A stretch of DNA of 64,000 nt, taken from assembly GCA_034620365.1 (NCBI GenBank), contig JAQGEQ010000071.1, positions 2,108,001-2,172,000 on the forward strand. Reading direction: 5' to 3'. The notes beneath the pieces are model-generated. The model saw only the letters and a program-made list of their open reading frames with translations. It made no database searches and had not been told where the DNA came from. Position numbers and translations under genes: made by a program. The first letter of the stretch is position 1, and every line of letters starts with the position of its first letter. Positions 46,470 through 60,003 of this stretch are shown piece by piece. The DNA comes from Pegea sp. RAD2-039. Lineage: Eukaryota; Chordata; Thaliacea; Salpida; Salpidae.

Positions 46470-49400
46470 TTTCACTTCAACTTAAAATCTTTAAAAGAAA
46501 TTTTAAAACGATTCTGAAAAAATAAAAATATTTCTAAATCCATCTTTTAACTGAAAGTAAATGATAAAGAACAGCTTCAAGCTTTTTATAAAAGTTTTAA
46601 AAGTAAATAATTTTTGCAAATATTGATCTATACAAAAGGATTTGAAAAGTTACTAGTCTAAATTTCTCTTTTACTTGTCTCAAATAAATTGTTTAAAAAT
46701 CTTTCAACCTAAGAAACAAATTTTAAATATTGATAATAGAGTAAACTTTATTTAAACAAAACTTTTATACAAAAACTTTATTTGTAACAACAAAAAGAAT
46801 TTTTGAAACACTTTTTGCAATTACCTGTTGTAATTTACTTTTCACAAAACTTTACTGAAATTTCAAAGTAAAAAACAAAAGCTATCTACTTATATGACTT
46901 TGAAAATTGATTAAAATGAAATTTTTAATAAAAACAATTCATTTAAATGCTTCTGATTTGTTGCTGAGGTTTTTAACCTACTTTAGAATTTCTTTCAATA
47001 TTTGTTATTTGATTAAGAAATTATTATGTTTAAAAGATTAAAATAATTATTTGATTAGAAAATTGTTTATAAAAGTGCAAAGTAGTTGATTTTTATTGAT
47101 AAATCAAGTTTTAATGTCTTTAATCTATCTCACTCGTAGACAATTATTTAATCTGTTCAAAGTTGATAAAAATTTTTTTGTAAAGCTTTCTGCAATGTTT
47201 GCATTTTTTTAACAATTTTTTTTTATATATTTTTAACAAATACTTTTTCTGTGGAAAAATCTAATAATAGATTTACTTTCAAAAAATGTGTTTTGATTAT
47301 TTGAACAAATTTTATTTTTCTTCTAAGACAACTTATAAACTTCACATCTTAAAATTTTCATTTGATCAGAACCTATTCCCACAATTAGATAACATTTAAT
47401 AGATTTGATTGAATCTTCATCTATTCAGAATCATCTAAAACAATTTTAAATCAAACTTATCTTCATTTTAACATAAAAAAATTTACAGAAACTATTTTAA
47501 TTTAAACCTTGATTTATAAAAAAATCTTAAAATAGCTCAAATAAATAGCCAAGTTATAATTTTTAAGAAACGTTTTAACTTAAAATTTATGCTTCAAAGT
47601 ACTTGAACAGTCACTAACAAGAATGTTAAGGCCGAAGTGGTCTTAAAACTTATTTATATATCAAGTCCTTATTTACTCTTTATCTTCATTGTTTGTATTA
47701 ACTTTTCCTATCATTTTTTGAACATCTTTTTTTGTTGAAAACATTTTAGGGTATAGTTCAAAATTAATTTTGGATAATAAATAAACTATTAGGAAAAATA
47801 GTAATTGATTAATTAATTTCAATACAATGACAAATGGTAAATTAAAGTAGTTTTTACATAAGCAAAAGGTAAACATTTATTTGAGAGAAATGTTTAAAAA
47901 TCATTACATCAAATTTATTGATTGGAATTAATGGATTAATATTATTAAATAATTAGCTTTTATGACAAGTCGTTAACTTGTAAAAAAATTGTTAATCACT
48001 TTTTTTACAATTTAATAGTTATTTGCTTTTAAGGTTTTTCAAGATATTTAAATCAAAATTTGATGGTTCCACAGTTTTAAGTAAACTATTGAAAAGTAAT
48101 AGCTCTCGAGCAAACAAAAGCAATATGATTACAAAAAAGCATGAAAGTATTTTAGTTACTGAGGTAGAAGAATTAGGAACACTTTAGAAGCATAAGTAAA
48201 TATAGGTAATGAGTAAAAATTATAAAGATAAGTTGTGATCTATAAGCGACAAAACTTTTTAAAGGTCAAATTGTAGGCGTAAAAATCAAACATTTAAAGA
48301 ACCAAATTAATGTCTACACTTAATGGTACACGAGTTTATCATGCTTTTGTCATTCGCATTTCACTAAGGTTCAAACAATTTTGATAAAAAATATAACTTA
48401 ATGAAATTAATATTTGAATAACATCTCAACTGTTTTTACAACTGATAGAGAAAAGTAAATAATGTTTGATCAAAAAAGTAAATAAGTTTAAATAATTTAT
48501 TTTATAAATATTTGATAAATAGATACATTTCTCTTATTTATTTTTACAAATTTCCATTTATTTAACTAAACGAAAAATATCAAAATATTTATTTTCTAAA
48601 ATTTGTTATTTCTATAAATTTTCTTTTACTAATACTTTTAAAACTGTCCAAAAACTATTGTAAGTTCAAAATTATGATTTTAATGACTAATTCTGTAACT
48701 TTATTAAAAATCAAAAAACTGAAAAGGTTTTTAAAAAATCCAAAAATTTAATACTAATTAAAAAAAAAATAAAGAAGCTGGCACAAAAATGAAATAAACA
48801 TTTCAATAAATTCCAATTTTGTGTAGGTTTTCAAAAAGATTTCGATTTCTTCTGATAAAAACATTAAAAACGAACAAAAAAATATTGTTTGAAATAGGCA
48901 AAGTTGAAAAAACTTTTAAAACAAATTTATTGATGAAGAAACTTAAAATGACTAATGACTATAAATTTGAAAGCAAATGTAAAATCCAAACTAAACAAAA
49001 TTCTTTTTTCATCAGTTTTTAATTATAAGCTTAAAAAAGTCTTTTTCTTATCTTAAAGTCAAAAGCTAACTCTTTAGTATGATTTCAACCAATTTATTTT
49101 TACTTAGAACTATTTACAAATAAAGATATTTTACTTCAAACATTTCTCAGCTATTTTTTATTTCTGAAAAAAAAACTTTAAACAAATCAATTCAAGATTT
49201 AGTCAAATCAATTTAAGACTTTATTTAAAATCATTTTTTCAAAGATTTTTTCAAGGAGAAACTCATATTTGTAAAAACACAAGATTTATTTTCTCAATGA
49301 TTTTTCAATTTTAGTTAATTTGATTACATAATATGAATTTGTGATCAAGTTGAAAAAGATTAGAAATTGTTTTATTTAATTTTTTATTATTTAAATATCA

Positions 49401-50039
49401 GAAAAAGTTCAAATAACTTTCATCTAAACAATTTTTATTAAGAGTTAATTAGAATTTTAATTGCAGCAAAAATAAAATTTGAATTTAAAATATCTTGAAA
49501 TTTTTCAATTAAATTTAAACCTTTTTTTTAAGAAAAATTTTTTGAAAATAAAAAATTGCACCAAAACAAATTACAAAAAAAGTTCTTTTTGAGGAGATTT
49601 TTTCAAACTTCCAGAGGATTTAAGAATCAGTTTCTTTGAAGACCTTATAAGCTCTAAAACTTTCAACTTTCTGTTAAAAGTTGCTAGAGACCCCCTGAAA
49701 ATCTTTTAATATTTAAAAAATTCGGAAAACTTTGAGACTTGTTGATTAGATTCAAAAGAATCCGTTTCATAGAAACTCTGAATTTTCAGAGAAAAATAAT
49801 TTTGAAGTTTTTCTACCAACTTATTACAGGCTGATATTTATTTTTCAAAATTCAAACTTTTAAATCTTCAAATTTTTGAATTTTTTTGAACTTACTTAAT
49901 TGAAAGCGTGAGCAGATGCAAGAGATCTTTCAAAAAGTTAAAATTTAGAAAACCTTTAATGAAACTGATCATAAGACTTCATTAAAAACTTCCCATTCAC
50001 ATACAACATTTAAATCTTTCAAAATTTCATTTTTTGAGA
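46470..50039. other. AT-rich intergenic stretch
   Basis: About 3.5 kb of very AT-rich DNA upstream of SLC34. Several 60-70-codon open frames occur but are low-complexity Lys/Phe/Asn-rich and look like chance. No RNA or repeat is recognised. Confidence 0.45.
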
Positions 50040-50545
50040 AGATTTTAGACTTAATGAAACACAAAAGTGTCCCTGATAGTTGTTGGACATGGTTGGGTTA
50101 AGGACATGGTCCGTGGTCTTCAACGGGTTTCATACATTTCAAACTTTTTGCATCAGATCTTTAATCATCGAGTTTCCTCTTCCAGCAAGTCAATTCTCGT
50201 TATCTGAATATGACGTATCTCTTCCGGCGCTTTCACAAATTCTTCTAACTTTAAAGATCAGTGAAAGATCAATTTGTCTTTTTTCGATCTGGGCTTCAAT
50301 CTTTTAATCCCGCTTATTCAGGGCTCGTTAAAGTTTGTTTGGGGATTTTCGGTTATTTTCCACAAATGAAAAATTTGCTTCCCAATCAACTCATCATCAT
50401 TAACTTTTGTTGGTTGATCCCTATTACTACGTCGATTATTTATTGTCATGACAACCGATAAAAGGTGACTGAAAAATTCTTGCAAATCAAGAAATCTTCC
50501 TCTTAGGGGTAGCTGGTGCCTTTTCAAGTTATATTCCTTTCTTTT
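50040..50545. other. Unassigned GC-richer island
   Basis: This 500-bp segment has visibly higher GC and codon-like texture than its surroundings. Overlapping frames of 65-75 codons occur on both strands (plus at 50080-50307 and 50261-50461, minus at 50318-50527), none recognisable. It could be an exon of an unknown gene, a pseudogene or an old transposon fragment. Confidence 0.3.
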
Positions 50546-52349
50546 ATCGCTAAATTCGGAATTTACGAAAAAGAGTTTTCAGAAGTTTCAACTTTTAAAT
50601 CAATTTTTTGGATATCAAACTATAGATGAAATCAAAATTAGAGTTATTTTTCAAATTCAGCTTAAATTTTTTTATTTCTGTATTAATGAAAACAACAAAA
50701 TCTAAAATAAATTGATCATTCATCAGTTTTTGAAAACGATTTCCTTTCTAACGAGTTGAGGTAATTTAACTATTTATCGGCAAACATTTTTAACGTCTTA
50801 AACTAAAAAACAACTAAAATTTATTTTCAAATTTTTATCCAAACGTTTAAGTTAGAAATGTTTTAGTTTATGTCATTTTGATATCTAACTTTAACCAAAA
50901 ATACAACTTACTAGATTCAAAAACTTTGAATAAACAAAAGAATACTTTTCACGGCGATAATTTCTATCTTCTGTGAAATGAACATCGAAATAAACTAAAA
51001 ATAACCAGTTTGTGCCTAAAGGCAAAGAGAACGTGAAAAACAGAATTTCTTGAACGACTGGTTTCTCAAATATTGTGATTAAACTTCAACAGTGCAGCAG
51101 TGTTGATTCTGAGATTAAAATTGTGGATATTATTTAAGCATTTGTGTTTTAATGAATCTAGAAAATAATTTAAGTAAATTTGATTAATGCTTTTAACTGA
51201 AGCTATTGTAATCCTACTTTACTGAAAATTAGGGTATTAGTAATTTTTACTGTTCATGTGTTGATGCTTAATTTGTAAATTGAGCAAATTAGTTTTATTT
51301 CTGAATTAATTTTTTAATTCTGAAATTTATTATTGAAATGAAAATTGGCTAGAAAATTTTTTATTGATTTGTACATCTTTATATTTTTTAACATTTACTA
51401 ATATCTTTTAATCATTTCAAATGTATTTAAGTCTTACAACGCTTATAATTTGTTAAATTCTTTGTAAGAAGCAAGCTCAGCATTAAATTAGATTAAGTTT
51501 ATTAGTTGTTTTCTTTTACTACAAAATGTTTGAAACTTCTGTCTAGAAAAGAGCTACAAGCAGATGATTTTTAAGCGCATTCAACAATTAATCGCTTTTA
51601 TCGAATGGTTTTTATAAAAAAAGTTTTTCTGGAGTTTGTATTGTTGGTTTTTATTATTAGGACAATAAAGTTTTTAGTACTTTTTCAGATAAGAGCAGTT
51701 ATAGAAGTAATCAATTAAACTAGAGTCATCAGTTCTTTTGAAAAACTTGGTAGAGGAGTGAGCCTAAAAGCGAGTTTGAAAGACCACAACCAATAGTTTG
51801 TTTATTATTAGTATTCATATATGTATAAGAAGCTTAAACCAAATTAAAATTAAAGTAATATCTAGAGGGAGTTGTTTTCATATCTAGTTCGATATTTTTC
51901 TTTTTGTGGATTATAAGCAGCAGAAAACTTTGTTTAGTATCGCCCATTTTATGAAAGCTTTAATACAAATCTTAAACTAGTGTGAGTTCAACAAATTGAT
52001 TTCTAAGATTTTAGAATATATCAAAAATATAATTTTTAGCAAAGAAGTTTTAAATTATTTTAATGTTAAGTGCAGATATAACGTTGTAGTAAATATTATT
52101 TTTCTTTCTTTGTTTAAATTTTCAAAACAATTTTAAAGTGAAAAATTTAGTTACAAATATTAACAAATTATCTTTAAAATAAAAAAATATCCAATGATTA
52201 TTTAATATGATCATAATTTTTAATTTTTAAGATTTTTTTTTATAATTTTAAGATTTTCTCATTTGCGAAAGAAACGTAAAAATCCACTCTTACCGCTTAT
52301 TGTGTTTACAAATTAAGGTTTCTTGGCGATAGTATAAATTTAGTTTGTA
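50546..52349. other. AT-rich upstream region of the SLC35C1 gene
   Basis: No supported gene or repeat. Confidence 0.45.
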
Positions 52350-54649
52350 ATGGAAACTGAAAGCAAACAAGAGGAGATAGATAATTCTTCTCAGGATAAA
52401 ACTCCGTTAATAGAAAATACTAACGATATGAAAAGACAAAGCTCTTTAATATCGAAATATCTTCGAGTTTTTGGTGTTGTGGCTCTATATTGGTCCGTTA
52501 GTATCTCTATGGTTTTTCTCAACAAGTATTTACTTAAAGTAAGTGACATTTAAATTAATTTCGATCTAAAATCTATTTAATAATTTAAAATATTTTTTGT
52601 GTCTTCAATGTTTGTTTTTATTTGTTTAGATATTTGTCTTCATAATTTCTATTTTAAGTTATTTTTTAGATTTTTAAAATGATACTTTATAATTAATATA
52701 TAATTAATAAATATTAGTTAAGTCACATGTGACATTCTTAAATTTGTCTTTATAATGTAAATAGTTTATATAAAACTTCTTTAAATCATTTAGAAAAAGT
52801 TTAAATATTTGCTTATTATTATAAAAAATGCTTATTTTTTTTACAATATTTGAAAAATTTGTTATTTTGTAAGCCAAAACTTATTGGTTAAAAAATATAT
52901 ATTTTAATGATTTCTAAGATAATTTTCTTAAAACATATTTTGTTTTAAATGAATAATTGATTTTGTTTTTATTTATAGTTTACATTTTTTAGTTTAATAA
53001 GTTTTTCAGCAAATTAGTTAATAAAAGGTTGAAGTAGTTTTTTAAATTAGAATTTAAAATTCAATAAAAACTTTTAGTTTAATTATTCTCAGTATTTTAA
53101 TTTTCTTTCTTATTAAAAAAACTTTTATTAAATTTTGATGTAAATTTTATTTTATTTTTACAGAGTGACTCCTTACAATTAAATGCCCCTCTGTTTGTTA
53201 CTTGGTATCAATGTATTGTCACTGTAGCTCTTAGCTTGCTTTTTAGTTACATCTCAAAAAAGTAAATTAATTTTAAACATAAACAAAATTATTTCCCAAA
53301 ACTTTGCAAACAGGAATCCAAATTTGGTGAAATTTCCATCTTTGGGGACTTTTGATGCCAAACTATCCAGAGAAGTTTTATCTTTGAGTGTTGTGTTTGT
53401 AGCGATGATCACTTTTAATAATTTATGTCTCCGTGAAGTCGGAGTTGCTTTCTATACAGTCTCGCGTTCTCTTGTCACCATATTCTCTCTCATCTTCACA
53501 TTTTTAATTCTTGGTGAGTTTTAACCACATACAAACTTCCAGGAATATGATTAGATGTTTTTTGAAACAGGTAAAACAACAACATTTAGAGCTGTCTGCT
53601 GCTGTGCTGTTGTTCTTGGTGGTTTCTTTCTTGGTGTAAAACAAGAATCACTTGGTTAGTCATTTGATGATGTTTCATTTTTTTGAGCATTTTCTTTTAA
53701 GGTGAAATGTCTGTCATTGGAGTTATTTATGGAGTTATTGCGAGCGCTTGTGTTGCTTTAAATGCAATTTATATCAAGAAATTTCTTCCTTTAATGGATG
53801 GAGACGTTTGGAAACTGGCTTATTACAACAACCTCAACGCTTCGTTTATATTTCTTCCAATGATTCTTATCACTGAGGTTTTTCTTTTTTGAATTGAATT
53901 TCTTATAAACAAAAGTCAGTTATGCTGTAAATAGCATCTTCCTTTCTTTAACTACTATCAAAATATGTGTTAGAGGCAGCCTTTGACCATCAAATATAAT
54001 AGATATCAAAACAAGCTTTATTTTTGTTAGTCAAAAAGGTTTTTATAAAAATTGGTTGTAAACTGATAAATTAATTGTTTTTCAAATGAATCTTTTGATG
54101 ATCTTGTTTTACATATTGCTAGAATCAACTTAAACCATTAAATATATAAACTTTCTACATCTTATTCAAACCAAAGTTGTTGGTTTACAAGTCAAAGTTC
54201 TTATAACATCAATAGGAGAGCAGTTTGTATTTTCAATCTGATAAATTGATTTGTTTTTCAGGTTGGTGAATTGATGAGTTTTGACAAATTGTTCGAATTC
54301 TATTTTTGGATTTCAATGACTGTTACTGGTTGCATGGGTTTTTGTATGGGATTTGTGGTTGGTTTAGAAATCAAATTTACAACTCCAGTCACTCACACTA
54401 TTAGTGGAGTTGCTAAAGCTTGTTTTCAAACTGTCATCGCTGTTCTTTGGTATTCTGAAGTTAGTTTCATTTGTTATTAGCATATAGAAATATTTATTAT
54501 ATTTCTATTCGTAGATCAAAACTACTTTATGGTGGTTTGCAAATTTGATGGTTTTGTTCGGAACTGGGGCTTATTCGGTTGTTAAAAGCCTTGATATGAA
54601 AATTGAACATAATAAGACTGAAGTTGAAACCAAAAAGCCTTTGGTATGA
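52350..54649 (+). CDS. SLC35C1: GDP-fucose transporter (SLC35C1-like)
   Basis: Seven exons: 52350-52538, 53164-53261, 53314-53513, 53571-53654, 53702-53877, 54262-54459 and 54515-54649, giving 359 residues (human 364). After a polar N-terminus the protein has about ten hydrophobic helices. Diagnostic blocks include SISMVFLNKYLL, LSVVFVAMITFNNLCL, VGVAFYTVSRSL, LNAIYIKKFLP, YYNNLNA, and GLEIKFTTPVTH followed by SGVAKAC. These match SLC35C1, which imports GDP-fucose into the Golgi in exchange for GMP. The lysine-rich cytosolic tail ends TKKPLV. It stands alone between two long non-coding stretches. SLC35C2, the closest alternative family, lacks this set of motifs, so the call is firm. Confidence 0.95.
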
Positions 54650-55889
54650 AGCAAAGAAATTTGAAGTTGTAGACTTTTCTGATATTTATCAAACCTTTCC
54701 AAATAGTTTTAATATTTAAAGATTTTAAACTTGAAATTTGAAATTCTGTTTTATTCCATCATTTTTCAACTCAAATTTTCGGTTGTAAAATTCTTTTCTT
54801 TTTCTTTAGAAATCGAACAATTTTAATGAAAAGATGAAATAAGATGGAAAGAATTTCTGCAATGTATCTCTTATTTATTTGCATATAAATTTAGAAGCTT
54901 TTTTTCGTTTGCACTTCATTTACATTTAGTTTAATAACAAATATATTCAAATATTCCCAGATTTTGCAATTGAACTAGAAAATATATTCTTAAATATTAT
55001 TGTCGGAATTCTTTAATATTACGCTCTAATGGTTTTATTTAGAATATATTTTTCGGGGATTTAAACCTTTAGTTAAATTTTCAGAAATTTGTTAAAAAAC
55101 TTTTTATTCTCAAATTTCTTTAATCGATTTTCTAGTATTGAGCAAATCTTCTATATCTCATTCTAGTGAGTGTTTAGTTGATTATCATCTGATGAAGATA
55201 TCTCTTTTAGACTTCTATGACGCTATTTGATTTTTGTTTGAAGTCTTCTAAATTATTTCAACTTTTTAAATAATAATTAAAAACAATTTTCTTGAATCGT
55301 ACAAACTAATCAAGTACAAATTTTAGTTGTAAATATAAAATTGAATACTTCTATAAACATAAAAACTTGAAGTTAAATCTTCGAAATCTTTCAAAGAACT
55401 AATAAGAGAGAAGTAGTTTTGATGACGTCACTTTTTTATCGTTATTTTTTAATGAATAAGAATAACCAGGAAATGGTTTGTATACGATGAAATAACAAAT
55501 GAGTAAAAAAAATAAATCTTTAATTTTCTCAGATGAATTATGCAATCTTTCAAAAAATATTTCACACAAAGTAAAAGTTTGGCTTTCTCCTTGCATAAAG
55601 CTATATAACTGACAAAACTCTTGTGGAAGTCAAAGATAGTTTTCAAAAAGATTTGTTGATCAAATTATTAAAAATACTGAATTTTTGATGTTACTAGCTT
55701 TAACTTTTTTTAAGAATCAATGAAGTACTGTTAGTAATTGAAGTTACAGAATTTTTGTAGGAGGATTAAAAAAGAGCTAAGATTTCTAAACTAGATATCA
55801 ATAAACCAAATAGTTAGTTCTTGGTAACTTTGACGTAAATTAAACACATGCGAAGGAGTGTGCCTGAAATCTTTGGCTAACGAACAAGC
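54650..55889. other. AT-rich intergenic stretch
   Basis: Probable SLC35C1 3' UTR followed by AT-rich DNA. There is a single TGACGTCA near 55422 and no supported gene. Confidence 0.45.
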
Positions 55890-56240
55890 TCAAAAATAGT
55901 ATATCATTATATAAATTAAGTTAGAAATATAGAAAGAAATAGACACAAGGCATTTTAGGAGTTCTTGTGCCATATAGCAGTTAATAATTACATAGAATTT
56001 TAATAAAGTAAAAAAGAGAAAAATAAGTTTAGAAATGACGATTGCAGCAATATTAAAGCGATTCAACTTCTGCTTGAATAACACGAGTGATTTTGATATG
56101 ACAAAGTCTGATGGCAGCTGGTTCCAAGTGTTAATTGTGGTATGAGAAAAAGTTTGCTCTGATTGAAGTACCAGATGGTATGGGCTTATTAAGGTGTAAA
56201 GTGTGTCGTTTAATACATAAAGTAAAATCATAAAAATATA
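55890..56240 (-). mobile_element. 3' fragment of a non-LTR retrotransposon (reverse transcriptase C-terminus)
   Basis: A minus-strand open frame reads FSHTTINTWNQLPSDFV followed by ISKSLVLFKQKLNRF. This is the conserved closing motif of CR1/Jockey-type elements (WN.LP, then a serine-rich gap and FK..L). Only the 3' end survives, as is usual for 5'-truncated insertions. Confidence 0.65.
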
Positions 56241-56399
56241 GTTTTAAAAGCAGTTTCCGAATAAACTATTTCATTTCAAATTTGTCACTCTTGGAATGAC
56301 GATCAGAATTCTGAACTTTCGACTATTCCAATTTTGTTAAAAACTTGTTAGGTTTTACAGATCAAACAATCAAGTGAGAAGACACGTTGAGATTTTCAC

Positions 56400-56515
56400 G
56401 TCGGCATCATAAAAATGAAACTTCTGACGTCAGCAGTAGTGATGTCAGTATACGCGAAAATCATTCATGTAAATGAGTATAGTCATGTGACAAGAATGGT
56501 TCAGTAGCAGACTTG
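56400..56515 (-). repeat. Dispersed non-coding repeat, copy 2
   Basis: The reverse complement of this segment matches 33874-33960 over roughly 80 bp: TTGTCACATGACTATACTCA, then CGCGTATACTGACATCACTA and TGACGTCAGAAG. Protein coding is not apparent. Confidence 0.75.
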
Positions 56516-56765
56516 AAATGTGGTACTTTCTTTTTAATTTAGCAGGAGGTGGAGTTCACAAAATACAATAAAAGTGTAAATCAGTGGTTAAAAAACTTTA
56601 TTTAAAAAAAAAATTGCTTTTTAAGCTTATTTTACGTTTATTACTTTTCATTATATCAAAGAAAATTTTTCTGTTTTGATAAATAATGAAAAGATTAATT
56701 AAGTCATCTCTTCACCAAAAACTCCTCGTCAAACTAAAAACTAAGTAAAATCTCACAGACAAATC

Positions 56766-58040
56766 TTGCATCCGGTAATCAAAGGTGCTGAAAATTTGTC
56801 TTTTATTAGCAAATGGACCAAAGCACCAACCTGGACTGCATACAGGACGAATAAGCAGCTGTATTTAGGGCAGCGCTGCTTGCTTCACAGAGAGAATAGT
56901 TTTAAAAAAGCTTCTTACCGCAGCCAATGGATATCCCTTTTAATCGGTAGAAAAATACAGAATAAAAAGCCCATAAAAGTACTAAACACGAAAATGTAAA
57001 ACTGGTATGTTGGAATTTGCAGCAATCGCCTACTTCGGCCACCTGATCTAGTTGCTTTGTGAACCAAAACGCGAGATGATTTTAAAACTTTAAGAACCTC
57101 CGTCAGTTGAAGAGACCGCTAATGCAACCAACGTAAAGCTCCATAGATCACATCAATACCAGCAGAGTTGTGTAAATATAAAAAGCTGATAATACTTTGT
57201 TGAGAAATAGGAAGTCTTCCGACCAATGTTTTTGATATTGCAAATAAATAAGACCTGATGAGGATTATAAAATATCTTGGAACCAAAGTTTACCAGCGTA
57301 TTGATAAACTTCCACTTAGGTAAACTAGAGCAAGCAAGATACGAAGGTGACCTTTGTACAGCGTCTGTAATGGCAAATGGTGTGAAACAAGGATTTCTTC
57401 TTGCATCATCCCTTTTCACTATATTCTTCAACGTAATGCTTAACCATGTAACCTTAGACATTGATGACAAGGACGCAGTCTGTATTAAGTACCACCTTGT
57501 AAGCTGCCTATTCAGCCTGGGACATCTAAGGTCTAAACTGTCCACTGCATGATTCGTCAACTTTCTTTTGCTGATGATGCTACTTTAGTGAAACTCTCTA
57601 CATGGAACGTTGCTACAAAGGAAAGCATTTTGTTCTCGGAAGTCAAACACTCGACTTAGACATGAAGTGAGATTAAAAAGACAGAAGTTCTTACCTGTTC
57701 CGTGTGACAAATACCATCATCTTCACACTACAATCAACAGCTTAAAGCTTAGGCCCGTCTAGGACTTAAAATATCTGAAAGTATAATGTAATTTGATGCT
57801 AACATCGATAAGGATGAAGTTGACAGATTAACAATTGTAAACAGAGCCTTTGGTCGACTCCATAAAAGAGTTTGAAGTAGCGACAACTCAAAACCAAGAC
57901 AAAGATCGAACTGTACAGAGCTGCCGTTCTAACCACACTTCTGAACTGAATCCTGGGCCTTACACGGTCACCACTTGCGACTTTTGGTCGTTTTTGCCAA
58001 CGCTGTCTTCAAAAGATCGTTCATATCAATTGGGTTAGGG
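56766..58040 (+). mobile_element. Decayed endonuclease/reverse-transcriptase retrotransposon
   Basis: Plus-strand fragments occur in the expected order of a non-LTR element: an endonuclease-end-like segment near 56900, a reverse-transcriptase block with NGVKQGF and LFTIFFNVMLNH at 57340-57450, the catalytic FADDATLV near 57570, DKDEVDRLTIVNRAFGRLHK near 57810-57870, and a closing RFCQRCLQKIVHINW-like segment near 57985-58030. Frameshifts and stops separate these pieces, and the region between endonuclease and RT is deleted. It is inactive. Exact clade (RTE-like or a related group) is uncertain. Confidence 0.7.
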
Positions 58041-58785
58041 TTTTATCCATTTTTTCATTACTTTATTTTATCTTTAGATTCGTTTTCAGATTCCTCAATG
58101 TTCAGACGATTCAATTTTCAATTTTACAACTTTAATTTTCTAATAAAATATATAAATTCTCTTCAATTAATTCTTCCTCTCTTTCACCTCCCAAAATTTT
58201 GTTATCTCTTTCAAGTTCAGTTAAATTTATCTATAAGTTTCCTCAATGGTGATATAGCCTATTCTATCTTCTATAGAGGTAACTTCGAAAAGATTAACAC
58301 TTATCTATCCTCCTCTTTGGCAACGATGCCAAACTTATTCCTTCTAAATTATTCGTTGCTTTTCAACCTTACTTAAAGTCTATCATATGAATTTATGGCT
58401 TTAGTATAGGTAACTTAAGCTAGCTACCGATAAATATTGTTACTTGTCAGTAAATAAACCTTAAAACTCAACATTATCTGACTTTTATATAAACAACAAT
58501 AAAATTTCCCAATGTCAGTTCATTAAACACTTGGGTATCTTCATCTATAGTGATTTAAAATAGACTCACCGCGTGTATCATTTGTTTAGAATTAATTCAT
58601 CTACTTCATACTAGAATCACAAATTTTTTAAAATCAGGAATATTTGAGCACTGTTATGACTTTTTACTTCATTTATCCGTCCTATGTTAGAGTTTCATTT
58701 TTTTCGCTTCTTGAGCTTTTTAATTTGTTATTTGCAACTATACTTCGAATAAAGCAATTAGATAGATAGATAAATAATAATTTAG
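58041..58785 (+). mobile_element. Second decayed non-LTR element with TAGA-type tail
   Basis: Near 58515-58560 the plus strand reads QFIKHLGIFI then SDLK, the LG...D...L region of CR1/L2 reverse transcriptases. The relic ends at about 58755-58785 with AATAAAGCAATTAGATAGAT and further TAGATA units, a typical short tandem 3' tail. Earlier parts are too decayed to read. It abuts the element at 56766-58040. Confidence 0.5.
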
Positions 58786-60003
58786 AATTTAAGTAATCTA
58801 TTAGTATTAAATGAATTAAAACACTACTTTCGATTTATGACAATTTTTTTTAGTTTGATAATTTTTGTTTAGAAACACTGTTTTGGGCTGGTCTGGCTAA
58901 TTTTCCGGGTTATTACTAACTCCAAAAAAGTAGAAGACCTTTTCTCTTAACTTTACTTCGTTTTAAAGGTGACGCCTTCAAATTTTAAATCAGAAATTTA
59001 GACCAATTTTAAAGTTTCTGTTTTTAATAGATAAAATTTTCTTTTTAAATTATTGCTGCTTCTTAGAATACTTGTAAATAGTTTTTCTACATGATTGTTA
59101 TTGATGATATTTTGTCATAAAAACTGTTAAAGTTTTGTTGACATAATTTCAAGTTCAAATTTATTGTTTTTCAGCAAGTTTATTTTATATATTTTTATCT
59201 TGAAGTTTTTATTTTTTTTTAACTTTATTAAGATTAGAAGATATATTTCTCCCATTTTAAATAGCCTAAAACTGATTTTTAATTGATACTTACACAGTTT
59301 TGTTTATAAACAAAAATATTCAGTTTTCATAAAATTTTATTAAATATATTATAATTTTCAGATATTTGGCAATAGAAGTTATTCTTTATATATTTTTGTT
59401 TAGCCTATATTGTTTTTTTTATTTTTCTACCATATTTATGTAACATTTTTTGCAACATTGTAAAGTTTTTTGTTTGGCCTTTTTTGGAAAAAAATAATTT
59501 TTTGTTTTTCAAGTTTTTTGAAAGAGCAAAAAGATAAATGTTCATTGTTGCTTACTATATTTTTATGGGAATCAATTTGAATATTGAATTTCTTTTTTAC
59601 AGATGAGTTTTTTTGCTTCTTGAATATACTTAAGAATATCTTTTTGGAATTTTTTTTCACTTCCTTCTTCCTTGTTAAAAAATCTCAATTTCTTTTCCTT
59701 AAAACTTTTCATAATTTTTTTAAAGTTTTGAAATGTTTTTTACTTTAGAGTTAGTAGAATTGAACTTTGATTTATTCAATTGTGTATGTAGTATATAAAA
59801 CAACCTTATTTTAACATTTATGTTAATACATTAAAGTTTTAACCATAAAAGAATTATAATGTTGTTTTCTTTAATTAACAAATTCTATTATTTTTGATTT
59901 TTCTTAATAATTCTTAACAATTATTTTGTATAAAATTTATTTATATTTTATACAATTTAAAAAAATTTTTTGAAATTTTTAGTATATTTGATAAGATTTA
60001 AAT
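58786..60003. other. AT-rich upstream region of the CAP gene
   Basis: No gene is recognised. An acceptor-like TTTTTAG lies about 21 nt before the CAP start codon. Confidence 0.4.
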
